A stretch of 64,000 bases of DNA from Halobacillus litoralis (GCF_020524025.1 NZ_JAIVKN010000003.1:1-64000), one strand, 5' to 3'. Counted from the stretch's first letter, positions 35,669 through 44,505 are shown. Numbers and translations are program-made. The notes: a model not told the origin generated them from the letters alone.

Positions 35669-36439
35669 TCAGCTATTGCTATAGTTGCTATCAAGCTCGT
35701 CGGTAATAAGCATGTGACCAGGGGCGTGCGTAATCATGATGGACGGTTTAGCTTGGAGAGCAGCATTCTGGGGTGTCACCCCACAAGCCCAGAAAACGGG
35801 TGTCGTTTCGGACGAATTAAAAGTTACCGGCTCTCCATAGTCAGGATTCTGCACATTAGTGATTCCGATATCTTCAGGTGACCCTATATGGACAGGGCTT
35901 CCGTGGGATAGTTCAAACCGGTGGGATATATCAAGAGCTTGTTCCACTAAATGGTTCGGTACAGGTCTCATACTTACGACCATATTCCCGCTGAACACCC
36001 CGGCTGTTTCTAAGGGTATTGTAGTATTAAACATGGGTACTACTTTTTCCTGTTGTTGATGAAGCAGCGGAATTCCTCCATCTAATAATGCCTTTTCAAA
36101 CGTAAAGCTGCACCCTATAAGAAAGGTAACAAAATCATCCTGCCAGACTTCCGTTAGATTAAACACTTCTTCTGTAAATTCACCGTTACGATAAATTCGA
36201 TAACGGGGCAGGTCTGTTCGAATATCAGCGTCAGCCACTTTAGGTGTCGTCTGCCCGGGTTCCATGACTTCTACTATTGGACATGGTTTTGGGTTTCTCA
36301 TACAAAACAACAAAAAATCAAATGCATACGCTTTAGGCAGCGTGACAAGATTTGTTTGGATATATTTATCGCACAATCCCGACGTTGTCCCCTTTTTTTC
36401 TTCCTTACGAAAATACATTCTCTCTTTCTTTGGATTCAT
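35669..36439 (-). CDS. DUF1445/YcsI-family hydro-lyase (D-glutamate-cyclase-like)
   Basis: 256 aa from the ATG at 36439 (AAAGGAG eleven bases upstream; the frame continues to 36523 without a better start). NLVTLPKAYAFDFLLFCMRNPKPCP, DIRTDLPRYRIYRNGE and FLIGCSFTFE are characteristic of the YcsI/DUF1445 family, and VFWACGVTPQNA with ITHAPGHMLITD closes the domain. Family members are annotated as putative hydro-lyases; mammalian relatives act as D-glutamate cyclases. It precedes the nucleoside hydrolase gene by 88 bases. Confidence 0.85.
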   Translation of the reverse strand: MNPKKERMYFRKEEKKGTTSGLCDKYIQTNLVTLPKAYAFDFLLFCMRNPKPCPIVEVMEPGQTTPKVADADIRTDLPRYRIYRNGEFTEEVFNLTEVWQDDFVTFLIGCSFTFEKALLDGGIPLLHQQQEKVVPMFNTTIPLETAGVFSGNMVVSMRPVPNHLVEQALDISHRFELSHGSPVHIGSPEDIGITNVQNPDYGEPVTFNSSETTPVFWACGVTPQNAALQAKPSIMITHAPGHMLITDELDSNYSNS

Positions 36440-36695
36440 CCCACACACGACTCCTTTACAATGATAAGGGGAATAACTGCCCCTCCGATAGTTGATCTTA
36501 CTCTTCCTTATCAAGCTTATCATAAAGGGTGTCCTGGATTATTTCTAATTTAAAAATGGGTTCTTTCTATCATCTCTCTTTTTTATTTCCTTATAAAAAT
36601 TTATTGAATGGCTTCCAGCGATTATACAGTCATACTTCCAGCGCATGCCCGATATAAATCAATGAGATTTTCTAAATAAAGGGAGGAAAGGTGCT

Positions 36696-37370
36696 GTGAA
36701 GGGTTTCTTTATGTCCAAAAAAACGTGGAGTATTACTGGAATCATCTTCGGGGTGGTTATCGTTTCTTTAATCAGTTATTCCATTGGGATTACAAGTGCA
36801 CAAACAGAAATCGATGAGGAAACCTATGATTATGAAGGTGTCGTTCTTAAAATTTCAGAGGCAGAAACCACTCTAGAGGATATTAAAAAAGAAATCTCTG
36901 ATAAAGAAAGCGAGCGGACGAAAAAGGACCAAATCTTAAAAGACAAAGAAAAAGAAGTATCCAAAGCCTTTTCTATTCTTAAAAAAAGAGATGCCTTGAA
37001 GAAAGATTTAGACAAACTAAGTGGTAAAATGGATGAAGCAAAAAAAGAAAAAAGCTCACTGGATACACAGATTAAAGATAAGAAGGCGGAACTTGCTTCT
37101 TTAGAAAATGTGATTAAGGAAAAAGAAGCGGTCCCTATTACTCTTACGGCAGGTCAGTTCCTGGCAGGCCATGACTTTAAAGCAGGAAGGTATAAAGCTG
37201 TACCTGAAGGCGGTGGAGGAAATTTTGTTGTCTATACGGATCAGGGAGATTTGAGCGTCAACATTATTCTAACCACCCGTGATTACGGTGTGCCTGAATA
37301 CGTTATGACACTTGGTGATGGATATATCATAGAGGCCGACACACCAGCAAAATTAATCCCGGTAGAATGA
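36696..37370 (+). CDS. Membrane-anchored coiled-coil protein
   Basis: 224 aa, GTG start with GGGAGG upstream. One N-terminal membrane segment (IIFGVVIVSLISYSIG, about 15-32) and SAQ suggest an anchor or uncleaved signal. Residues 45-140 are a Lys/Glu-rich coiled coil. The last 75 residues (LTAGQFLAGHDFKAGRYKAV and on) look like a small beta domain that is also found attached to other Firmicute surface proteins. No enzymatic motif. It ends in a strong terminator. Confidence 0.7.
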   Translation: MKGFFMSKKTWSITGIIFGVVIVSLISYSIGITSAQTEIDEETYDYEGVVLKISEAETTLEDIKKEISDKESERTKKDQILKDKEKEVSKAFSILKKRDALKKDLDKLSGKMDEAKKEKSSLDTQIKDKKAELASLENVIKEKEAVPITLTAGQFLAGHDFKAGRYKAVPEGGGGNFVVYTDQGDLSVNIILTTRDYGVPEYVMTLGDGYIIEADTPAKLIPVE

Positions 37371-37402
37371 ACTTTCTTACATGAGAACAAAATAAAGTAT
37401 CC

Positions 37403-37439
37403 AAAAAAACAGACCGGGATGATCCCGGTCTGTTTTTTT
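37403..37439. terminator. Bidirectional terminator
   Basis: AAACAGACCGGGA-TGA-TCCCGGTCTGTTT with an A-run before and a T-run after, between convergent genes. Confidence 0.95.
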
Positions 37440-37456
37440 CTGGGTATCTAAAAAGA

Positions 37457-37783
37457 TCAAGCTATGTTCCTGCATGCATCGGCACATTTAAAGCAAGCAT
37501 CTGCGCATGCTTGACAGTGATCATGATTATGCTGCTTACAATAGTTTCCACAAGCTTCGCAAATTTTGGCACATACATCCGCTAATTCCTTAGCAAAAGG
37601 AGTCCCTCGAACCAGAGCCTGCTCAAGATAAGCACACATATCCGCACACTCTCTGTCCAGACGGATACATTCAGCCATTGCATTGACGTCTTCCTCTTGA
37701 AGACATGCATCATAACAATGATTACAAGCTTCCATACACTCATGTAACGTTTTAATAACGGTCTGATATTTTTCATGCGACAT
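37457..37783 (-). CDS. DUF326 four-helix copper-storage-type protein (YhjQ/Csp-like)
   Basis: 108 aa with 16 cysteines spaced along four predicted helices (ECMEACNHCYDAC, CADMC, CAKICEACGNYC, CQACADACFKCADAC). This is the pattern of bacterial Csp proteins, cytosolic when there is no signal peptide, as here. They hold many Cu(I) ions inside the bundle. A CopZ-like gene lies 280 bases away in the same direction, which supports a copper role. GGAGG precedes the ATG. Confidence 0.9.
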   Translation of the reverse strand: MSHEKYQTVIKTLHECMEACNHCYDACLQEEDVNAMAECIRLDRECADMCAYLEQALVRGTPFAKELADVCAKICEACGNYCKQHNHDHCQACADACFKCADACRNIA

Positions 37784-37993
37784 TCTTATTCATCCTCCTT
37801 ATTAAATATGAATCGGCAATCAACAATACACTTCAACAGAGTCAAGATGTTTACAACCCTCATAGAGTAACCCTGGACAGGAACCCTTAAACCAATTATG
37901 TACAAATCCACTTCCATAATGAGAACTTTAGTTTAGACATTAGAGAAAGCTGTCTGTTCATGGAGTTATCTTTTAATAGATCGCTAAAGCTTA

Positions 37994-38039
37994 CAAAAAA
38001 AGCCTTAAGATGCGTTCGCAGCTGCATCTTAAGGCTTTC
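37994..38039 (-). terminator. Terminator of the M14-copZ unit
   Basis: AAGCCTTAAGATGC and GCATCTTAAGGCTT, 14-bp stem, followed by seven T on the minus strand. Confidence 0.92.
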
Positions 38040-38060
38040 AAAAAATTCCTTGTCTAGTTG

Positions 38061-38252
38061 TTAAGAAACAACATCATATCCCTGCTCTTCAATCGCTTCT
38101 GCCATCGTTTCTTTTTGTACGTTTTCATCAGAAGAAACGGTTACGTTCCCTGTATCCAAGTCAACCTGTACTTCTTGAACAATATCGCTTTCATTTAAAG
38201 CGCCTTTGACAGCTTTTTCGCAATGACCACATGTCATACCTACTTCTTTCAT
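38061..38252 (-). CDS. copZ: CopZ-like heavy-metal-associated (HMA) protein
   Basis: 63 aa; VGMTCGHCEKAVKGAL is the MxCxxC metal-binding motif, and the rest is a ferredoxin-like HMA fold slightly shorter than usual at the N-terminus. The ATG follows the stop of the M14 peptidase gene directly (TAAATG), and its SD (GGAGAG) lies inside that gene, so translation is coupled. It would carry Cu(I) in the cytoplasm; no copper ATPase or CsoR is in the window. Confidence 0.88.
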   Translation of the reverse strand: MKEVGMTCGHCEKAVKGALNESDIVQEVQVDLDTGNVTVSSDENVQKETMAEAIEEQGYDVVS

Positions 38253-39305
38253 TTACTCTCCTTCATAATTGCTTTCTGGCAACGTCTCCCAAAATGATGT
38301 ATCTGCTGACTCAATAGAACCGTCTGCAAGCGCATTAAGAGTCGCTTTCATAGCTGTAACGGCTTGTTGAATTAAGTAACTATTGCTCTTCTGTCCTAGT
38401 ACATAATCGTCTTTATAATGATCTGCCATTCCCCTCATTTCCAAAAGAAGTGTTGATATTCCATATTCTGCAGCCAGTCCATTCCGGCTGATCGTTTGTG
38501 CTGATCCGCCTGGATATTTCGATAGTAATCCATATCCTTTGGCTTCCACCGCATCATACACGACACTTCCCAGTTTTTTGGACTGCTCTCGTACTTCCGG
38601 ATCTACTTTGTCATTGGTCGGATAAAGAATTGAACCCGAAACCTGCTCCCCGGTGTCACCAAGTGTCACCTGTGTTCCCTGATGATGGAGGTCAATCATG
38701 TAATCCGGCTTATATTTTTGTAAAACGTTCTCATGCAGAGCCTTCGTTTCCGGCTGTTTTCGATCTACATGATCCCGGTTTAAGTCGACACCGTTGGCAT
38801 TATAACGGGTGTGTGTCCCCGATACGTAATCTTCCAGCGAGAAATTGACATCCCCTTCCGCTCCGTCTACATTCAGTCTCGGAGCTATTAAAACGTTGAC
38901 GTTTTCAAGGATTTCTTTGACATTATGTCCATTCGAAGTTAAGTACTTGATGACTTGAAGAGCACCTTCAGTCGTTAACGTCTCATTCCCATGCTGCTGG
39001 GTCAGAAACAAAATCGTCGGATTGTCTTTATTCATCGTTCCAAACTTCGCTAAGTAAAGATCCCTTCCCTTAACGGACTCGCCATAGACCTCCAGTTCAA
39101 GAGCCTCGGATCGTTGATCCAGTTTTTGCAGAAAGTCGGTCATTTCTTCGTAACTATGAAGCCGCTCATTTTTTATTGTTTCATGCCCATTAAAATCAGG
39201 TCCGTTTGGTCCACTTTCTCCTGCCAGGGTCGTAGTGGTCGGAATAAAGGCACCAGAAGTTAACAAAACACCAGAAAATGCTACCGTCAATAATTTCTTT
39301 TTCAC
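38253..39305 (-). CDS. Secreted M14-family zinc carboxypeptidase
   Basis: 350 aa, GTG start with GGAGGG. A Sec signal peptide (KKKLLTVAFSGVLLTSGAF) with probable cleavage after TLAGE or nearby. Zinc ligands: H and E in QQHGNETLT, H in MIDLHHQG; substrate-binding NRDH in GVDLNRDHVD, and a late Glu in STLLLEMRG. The fold is complete. It acts outside the cell on peptides or peptidoglycan stems. It shares an mRNA with the copZ-like gene, an unusual partner. Confidence 0.87.
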   Translation of the reverse strand: MKKKLLTVAFSGVLLTSGAFIPTTTTLAGESGPNGPDFNGHETIKNERLHSYEEMTDFLQKLDQRSEALELEVYGESVKGRDLYLAKFGTMNKDNPTILFLTQQHGNETLTTEGALQVIKYLTSNGHNVKEILENVNVLIAPRLNVDGAEGDVNFSLEDYVSGTHTRYNANGVDLNRDHVDRKQPETKALHENVLQKYKPDYMIDLHHQGTQVTLGDTGEQVSGSILYPTNDKVDPEVREQSKKLGSVVYDAVEAKGYGLLSKYPGGSAQTISRNGLAAEYGISTLLLEMRGMADHYKDDYVLGQKSNSYLIQQAVTAMKATLNALADGSIESADTSFWETLPESNYEGE

Positions 39306-39490
39306 AAAATCCCTCCTATTAAATACTTCTTCTACAAAGTACGTTTAATAAAAGCTAAAAGCCTGCCTTTAATAGACAAAATCATCCAAACAGACTAACA
39401 CTATTTTCCAAATTAAGACAAACGATCCAGCATGATTATTAATCTTCTCCTATCTAGGACCTACGTAAAAAAACTTACATATGTATGACC
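39306..39490. other. Upstream region of the M14 gene
   Basis: AT-rich, no open frame with an SD. It should hold the M14 promoter; none stands out. Confidence 0.3.
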
Positions 39491-39653
39491 AAAAAACCGA
39501 GAGTAAAATTCCCTCGGCTTGCTCTCATAACTATTAACAATGTGAAAAATTTTCGATTGACCACAGCCCTTAACCAATAAGCATAGCGAGGTAGTTAAAA
39601 AAAAGTTAGCAATTCTCATTTTATTCTATATCAGCATCCTGCGAAATAAACAA
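39491..39653 (-). ncRNA. Candidate small RNA
   Basis: On the minus strand TTGTTT (39648-39653) and TATAGA (39625-39630) are 17 bases apart. About 100 bases downstream is a terminator hairpin, CCGAG...CTCGG, then six T (39491-39517). The span has no open frame with an SD, so a transcript of roughly 120 nt would be non-coding. No known RNA family was recognised. Confidence 0.4.
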
Positions 39654-39712
39654 GTAAGTATGCCTGCCTATCGTTCATCTATATCCAACTAACACAAGTC
39701 ATTTACTGGACC

Positions 39713-39747
39713 TAAAAAAAAAACGGACTCCAAGTTGAAGTCCGTTT
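39713..39747 (-). terminator. Terminator of the nupC gene
   Basis: AAACGGACT and AGTCCGTTT around CCAAGTTGA, then eight T on the minus strand. Confidence 0.9.
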
Positions 39748-39759
39748 ATAATCTCTTCA

Positions 39760-40977
39760 TTATAATAAAAACATCCCTGCAATACTTGCAGAAAGTAAGT
39801 TGGCCAATGTTGCAGCCAATACCGCTTTCAGCCCTAAATTTGCGACGTCCCTGCGCCGGTCAGGTGCCAGGCCGCCGAGTGCACCAATCTGCACACCTAT
39901 TCCAGACAGGCTTCCAAACCCGGTTAGTGCAAAGGTTGTTACAATTTCTGCTTTAGCACTCAACTCGCCTTTTACTGCGCCAAGGTTTGAAAAAGCGACA
40001 AATTCATTGGTGACAATCTTCTGTCCAATGAAACTCGCTGATTTCACAGCCTCTTCCCAAGGCACACCGATGACAAAAGCTAAGGGCGCAAATGCATACC
40101 CCAGCAGTTTTTGAATGGTAATGGTGACTCCAAAGGCCCCGCCGATCGCAGCTATAATCCCGTTTAAAAGAGCTAACAAGGCGATAAAGGATAGAAGAAT
40201 AGCACCAATATTTAAAGCTAGTTTCAAACCCGTAATGGCTCCATTTGCAACAGCATCAAAAACATTTGCCGTATCATCCTCATCAGGACGAACATCTTCA
40301 ATATATTCACTGTTGGGTTCTGTTTCAGGTACAATGATTTTAGCTAAGACAAGAGCTGCCGGGGCAGCCATAAAGGAAGCAGCTAATAGATATTCGACCT
40401 TTATTCCAAGCAGGGAATAGCCAACTAAAGTAGATCCGGCAATGGAGGTAAACCCTCCAGTCATTACTGCAAATAATTCGGATTTTGATATACGGGAAAT
40501 AAATGGGCGGATCAACAGCGGAGCTTCTGTCTGACCGACAAAAATATTCCCAGCGGCATTAATGCTTTCGACTTTCGTCGTTCCTAATACTTTAGATAAG
40601 AAACCGCCGATCATCATAATTACTTTTTGCATAATTCCTAAATGATAGAGGACCGCAATGAGTGAACTGAAGAAAATAATCGTAGGAAGGACTTGAAACG
40701 CAAACATCATTCCGATGCCCTCATGATTAATCAGAGGCCCGTAAAGAAATTCAACCCCTTCTGTCGTGTAGCCGATTAATTGACTTACACCAGATGACAT
40801 AGCATCTAGCAAATGTTCTCCCCAACTTGTTACAAAGACTAAGAATGCAAAACCAATTTGTATAGAAAGACCGCCAATGACGGTTCTCCAGTTGATGGCT
40901 TTTCGATTTGTTGAAAATAAAACAGCTAAAGAAAAGATGGTAAACATACCACCCAATCCCCAAAGAATGTTACTCAT
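39760..40977 (-). CDS. nupC: NupC-type concentrative nucleoside transporter
   Basis: 405 aa, about ten membrane segments. GNIFVGQTEAPLLIRPFI, GTTKVESINAAGN and KIVTNEFVAFSNLG are the conserved CNT motifs around the nucleoside and cation sites. It imports nucleosides with H+ or Na+. It lies downstream of a riboswitch-controlled nucleoside hydrolase, which would split the imported nucleosides, but a terminator at 41102-41141 separates them, so it may have its own promoter in the 167-base gap. Confidence 0.92.
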   Translation of the reverse strand: MSNILWGLGGMFTIFSLAVLFSTNRKAINWRTVIGGLSIQIGFAFLVFVTSWGEHLLDAMSSGVSQLIGYTTEGVEFLYGPLINHEGIGMMFAFQVLPTIIFFSSLIAVLYHLGIMQKVIMMIGGFLSKVLGTTKVESINAAGNIFVGQTEAPLLIRPFISRISKSELFAVMTGGFTSIAGSTLVGYSLLGIKVEYLLAASFMAAPAALVLAKIIVPETEPNSEYIEDVRPDEDDTANVFDAVANGAITGLKLALNIGAILLSFIALLALLNGIIAAIGGAFGVTITIQKLLGYAFAPLAFVIGVPWEEAVKSASFIGQKIVTNEFVAFSNLGAVKGELSAKAEIVTTFALTGFGSLSGIGVQIGALGGLAPDRRRDVANLGLKAVLAATLANLLSASIAGMFLL

Positions 40978-41101
40978 GATGTTCCTCTCTTCCTCTTAGA
41001 TGTAAAAGATTTTTATAAGTCATTTTTATTTTAAAAAAGGAATCATACCACCCTAAGAAGTACATTTCAATGGGAATTTTCTATGTAAACCTTATCATAA
41101 T

Positions 41102-41141
41102 AAAAAGATCCGCCCCCTTTTCACAGGTGACGGATCTTTTT
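41102..41141 (-). terminator. Terminator after the nucleoside hydrolase gene
   Basis: AAAAGATCCG paired with CGGATCTTTT; A-rich on the plus strand just before it. Confidence 0.8.
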
Positions 41142-41144
41142 GTG

Positions 41145-42086
41145 TTATTTATTTTGTCGGGCCAGATTTGTCATGTATTCAAAAAATGCGTCACGTTCAA
41201 CTTCATAGACAAGATTGATTTCTCTTCCGTTATCATCTAGCTCTGTTCTTCCCTGACTTGCGCCGGAATCATGTACAATGCTGTTTACTTTTTTCTTCTT
41301 GACTAACCCATCATTTCCAACCGTAGTCGTCGTCAACACATCCCACAGGAAATAAGTAGAATTGGTTTGATTGTGAACAAGAGGCGGGACCATAGCGTAA
41401 CATTGTCCTAAGAAGTCAATGCCCAGGTCCTCTCTTTGTGACGCCCACATCTGTCTTACATCAGGTGTTAGGGGAACCATATTGGTACTTTCTAAAGCAA
41501 CTAGATCGATAGTGATGCCGCTTTCCCATACTTTCTTTGCAGCTTCAGGGTCCCAGAATGCATTCCATTCTGCGGTTCCATCGTGCTCGGGTTCTTCAAC
41601 ATTCCCTACTTCAAGGAACGTCCCGCCCATCCAAACTAGTTTTTCAATCTTTTCTTCTATGTCCGGAGCCTCTTCTAAGGCACGAGCGAGGTCCGTTAAC
41701 GGTCCAATGAAAACTAATGTCGTTCTCTCGTTACTATTTCTTAGTACATCAATTAAATGTTTATGAGCTGGAAGCGCTGCTAGCTCTGTTTTAATTGTCG
41801 GTTCCTCATTTAGTAAAGGCAGAGCATCTACATAAAAAGCATGCATGCGCCATTCTTTTGGAAAAGGATTTTTCCCACGGGAATTTGAAGCAGCTACTTC
41901 CACTTGACTTCCGTTTCCAAAACGATCAATAATTTTCCGGCTGGCGTATTGAGCCGGCTCTAAATAACAATCAGCTGGAATGACCCCTACTCCGGTCAAT
42001 TCAACATCTTCCATTTGTAACAACAAAAATAAAGAGATGAGATCGTCGACTCCCCCATCATGATTTAAATAGACTTTTTTACTCAT
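41145..42086 (-). CDS. Nucleoside hydrolase (IUNH family, diverged), riboswitch-controlled
   Basis: 313 aa. The usual DxDPGxDD loop appears as NHDGGVDDLISL, still with the Asp residues for calcium; FIGPLTDLARAL, LVWMGGT and EWNAFWDPEAA follow the family. The active-site histidine region is less clear (VPPLVHNQTNSTYFLWDVL). It would hydrolyse a nucleoside, perhaps a purine or a modified one, since a guanine-type purine riboswitch precedes it. Confidence 0.88.
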   Translation of the reverse strand: MSKKVYLNHDGGVDDLISLFLLLQMEDVELTGVGVIPADCYLEPAQYASRKIIDRFGNGSQVEVAASNSRGKNPFPKEWRMHAFYVDALPLLNEEPTIKTELAALPAHKHLIDVLRNSNERTTLVFIGPLTDLARALEEAPDIEEKIEKLVWMGGTFLEVGNVEEPEHDGTAEWNAFWDPEAAKKVWESGITIDLVALESTNMVPLTPDVRQMWASQREDLGIDFLGQCYAMVPPLVHNQTNSTYFLWDVLTTTTVGNDGLVKKKKVNSIVHDSGASQGRTELDDNGREINLVYEVERDAFFEYMTNLARQNK

Positions 42087-42138
42087 AAACTTATCTCCCC
42101 TTTACAGATCTCCTGACAAATAATATAAGTAGACAAAA

Positions 42139-42274
42139 AACCTCTTCCCTAAAAAAGGAAAGAGGTTGTATGGGACTTATATAAAGCCGCCACGATCTTA
42201 TCTTTCCTTATAGTCCGGCTTTTCATGGCAGCCGGGTAGAGACTTGTGGACCCTATTTCCACATTTATATAAGG
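42139..42274 (-). promoter_or_regulatory. Purine riboswitch (guanine type) with terminator
   Basis: The aptamer spans 42274-42206 on the minus strand: P1 CCTTATA/TATAAGG, P2 TGTGGA/TCCACA, junction AAGTCTCTACC, P3 CCGGCT/AGCCGG and the J3/1 sequence GACTATA. The C in GACTAT corresponds to C74 of xpt-type guanine riboswitches (adenine types have U). A terminator (arms 42157-42167 and 42139-42149, then six T) follows, so purine binding should switch transcription off. It controls the nucleoside hydrolase starting at 42086. Confidence 0.9.
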
Positions 42275-42301
42275 ATTACATATAAAATTTGATTGATTCG
42301 T

Positions 42302-42330
42302 ATTCTAGCAGAAGGAATGGACAAGAACAA
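42302..42330 (-). promoter_or_regulatory. Promoter of the riboswitch transcript
   Basis: On the minus strand TTGTTC (42325-42330) and TAGAAT (42302-42307), 17 bases apart, about 20 bases before the aptamer. Confidence 0.6.
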
Positions 42331-42518
42331 GGAAATCCCTATTGTCTAAGTATTTTAAATACTCCGCTTATTTTGGAAGGGATGAATTAGTTCTCTTTGT
42401 TTTTTACAACCTGCTTTACTCAGCTTAATTCTTTTAGAAGGGGCTTAGGCAGAAGGATGGATCGATGAAAAATAAAGTTTGAGGTCGATGCCACTTTTTC
42501 AGGATGCATCTGCAATAC

Positions 42519-42550
42519 AAAAAGACTCAAAACAAACGTTTTGAGTCTTT
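42519..42550 (-). terminator. Terminator of the TerC gene
   Basis: AAAGACTCAAAAC and GTTTTGAGTCTTT with a three-base loop, then T-rich on the minus strand. The 188 bases between it and the riboswitch promoter hold nothing I can support. Confidence 0.85.
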
Positions 42551-42556
42551 CTCCCC

Positions 42557-43339
42557 TTATGATTCCCTGTAGGATGCCTTTTTATTGTAACTGTCTTTGG
42601 TTGAATTTCTTCCTGATAGAAACCAGCCGCCAACAGCGATAGAGAGCAGGACTGTCCAAAAAATAATCGTCCAGGCTAAGCCATGAGCGAAGTGCTCATC
42701 CAACACGCCGACTTCTTTATGGGAAAGTGTGATCACAGCCAGCTTCACTCCAACCCATGCCACAATTAAGTAGGCAGTGGTTTCTAAGCTTGGTCGTGTT
42801 TCCAATAGTTTTACAAACCATGTAGCTGCAAACTTGATTAAAATCAAACCGGCTATACCTGCTATAATAACAACGATAAATTTACCGCCGTCCATCCCGC
42901 CAAACTCCGGCAGTGGTGAGTTTGGTAACGCCAGGGCTAAGGCAACAGCAGCGAGTATGGAATCAATTGCAAAAACTAGATCTGCCGCTCCAATTTTTAG
43001 TACAGTCGGCCAGAAACCTTTTCCGGAAGTCTTTTCTCCCTGTTCATCGGATTCATCTTCTGATTTACCAAGAATATTTTTAAAGCCTAAATAAATCAGG
43101 TAAGCAGCTCCAATCGCCTGCACCTGCCATACATTGGCAATAAATGAAATGGCAAAAAGAGCTCCAAATCTAAAAATAAAGGCACCGATAATTCCATAAT
43201 TAATGGCTCTTTTCTTCTCATCCTCGGGTAGATGTTTAGCAATAACCGCCAGCACTAACGCATTATCAGCAGACAGCAGTCCCTCAAGACCAATGAGGAT
43301 TAATAACGTCCACCCATATTCAATCCAAATAGAATCCAC
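42557..43339 (-). CDS. TerC-family membrane protein (YkoY-like)
   Basis: 260 aa from the GTG at 43339 (AAGGGG seven bases upstream); the frame open to 43414 overlaps the riboswitch and is rejected. Seven or more membrane segments; GLEGLLSADNALVLAVIA and AADLVFAIDSILAAVALA carry the paired acidic motifs of TerC proteins. Members of this branch act in Mn2+ export or metalation of secreted proteins. The manganese riboswitch upstream agrees with this. Confidence 0.92.
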   Translation of the reverse strand: MDSIWIEYGWTLLILIGLEGLLSADNALVLAVIAKHLPEDEKKRAINYGIIGAFIFRFGALFAISFIANVWQVQAIGAAYLIYLGFKNILGKSEDESDEQGEKTSGKGFWPTVLKIGAADLVFAIDSILAAVALALALPNSPLPEFGGMDGGKFIVVIIAGIAGLILIKFAATWFVKLLETRPSLETTAYLIVAWVGVKLAVITLSHKEVGVLDEHFAHGLAWTIIFWTVLLSIAVGGWFLSGRNSTKDSYNKKASYRES

Positions 43340-43395
43340 AATTTTTCCCCTTCCTGAAACTAAGTAATACGCCCAATCCAAACCATAGAAAAAAG

Positions 43396-43515
43396 CGCAA
43401 AAAAAGACCTTCACCCCGTGGCAAAGGTCTTGCTAGCAACATCAAAGTCGCCAGTAGCACCGAGAGGTATCCCCTCTGTAATGACGACACTACTGTTAAA
43501 GCTACTCCCCTTATT
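43396..43515 (-). promoter_or_regulatory. yybP-ykoY manganese riboswitch
   Basis: On the minus strand the conserved elements occur in order: AAGGGGAGTAGC, GTCGTCA, CGGTGCTACTGGCGA and GTTGCTAGC, followed by the terminator AAGACCTT...AAGGTCTT and seven T. The anti-terminator overlap through GCTAGCAAGACC is as in the known class: Mn2+ binding should prevent termination and switch on the TerC gene. Confidence 0.95.
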
Positions 43516-43554
43516 AACTATATGAACTATACCAAAGTTTCTTATCGTTGACAA

Positions 43555-44505
43555 TTAGACGACACACAAAGAAGGCTTCCCAGCTAAAACCTTCGATACT
43601 TCTTTTGCCACAAGCACCGATGTGCGGACCTGGGACTCTTCTGTAAGGCCGGCTATATGGGGAGTAAGAACAGCATTCGATAACGAAAGGAGCGGATGGT
43701 ATGGATCAATAGGTTCAGATTCCAGTACATCTATAAAAGCACCTCTAATCCCCTCGTTTCTTAAAGCTTCTGCTAAAGCATGTTCATCGATAACGCCGCC
43801 TCTGGCTGTCTGAATCAAATGAGCACTTGGTTTCATTATCTGCAAGGCTTTTCGATCAATAAGACCTCTTGTTGAATCGTTTAACGGTACATGAAGAGAA
43901 ACAAAGTCAGAAGCAGCCAGCAGCTCATCCAATGATGATTGAAGTACGACACCTGTTTCAGATATGATGTAATCATTTTCAGTAATAGAAGGACCATAAC
44001 CTATTACATCCATTCCAAAAACCTGCGCTCGTTTTGCTACACGATGAGCAATTTCCCCGAGACCGATCAGTCCGATTGTTTTCCCGTACACTTCTTCCCC
44101 GGTATGTAATTTCCTGTTCCAATTCCCATTATGTACATCTTCGCTGGCTTTAGCGAAAGACCGGTTCGATTGGAGAACGGCACTCATGACGTATTCAGCT
44201 ACAGACGTGGCGTTCGCATGTTTCGCAAAAACAACAGGAATGCCTTTCTCTTTGGCAGCAGTTATATTTATATTATCCAGCCCTACCCCCAGACGCCCTA
44301 TGACCTTTAGATTCAATCCCGCTCGTAAAAGCTCTTCATCCACCTGGGTCTGATTTCGAATAATCAATCCGTCAAAATCAGCCACTTTTTTTAGTAAGCG
44401 TTGGCGGTCCTGCCCAAGATTTTCATCATATTCAACATCAAACCCCTGTTCCTCAAGCTCTGCTATTCCTTCTTCCCATATGACTTCGGTTATTAATAAC
44501 TTCAT
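43555..44505 (-). CDS. D-2-hydroxyacid dehydrogenase (SerA-like)
   Basis: 316 aa. NAD-binding GLIGLGEIAHRVAKRA at about 145-160; catalytic Arg in QTARGGVIDE, Glu in DVLESEPID and His in LTPHIAG. The N-terminal part (VIGRLGVGLDNINI, HANATSVAEYVM) resembles 3-phosphoglycerate dehydrogenase and sulfolactate or hydroxypyruvate reductases, but without the regulatory ACT domain. Monocistronic; substrate open. Confidence 0.85.
   Translation of the reverse strand: MKLLITEVIWEEGIAELEEQGFDVEYDENLGQDRQRLLKKVADFDGLIIRNQTQVDEELLRAGLNLKVIGRLGVGLDNINITAAKEKGIPVVFAKHANATSVAEYVMSAVLQSNRSFAKASEDVHNGNWNRKLHTGEEVYGKTIGLIGLGEIAHRVAKRAQVFGMDVIGYGPSITENDYIISETGVVLQSSLDELLAASDFVSLHVPLNDSTRGLIDRKALQIMKPSAHLIQTARGGVIDEHALAEALRNEGIRGAFIDVLESEPIDPYHPLLSLSNAVLTPHIAGLTEESQVRTSVLVAKEVSKVLAGKPSLCVV

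Noticed and set aside
43340-43414. N-terminal extension of the TerC protein
   Set aside because: It overlaps the riboswitch terminator; the GTG at 43339 has a good SD.
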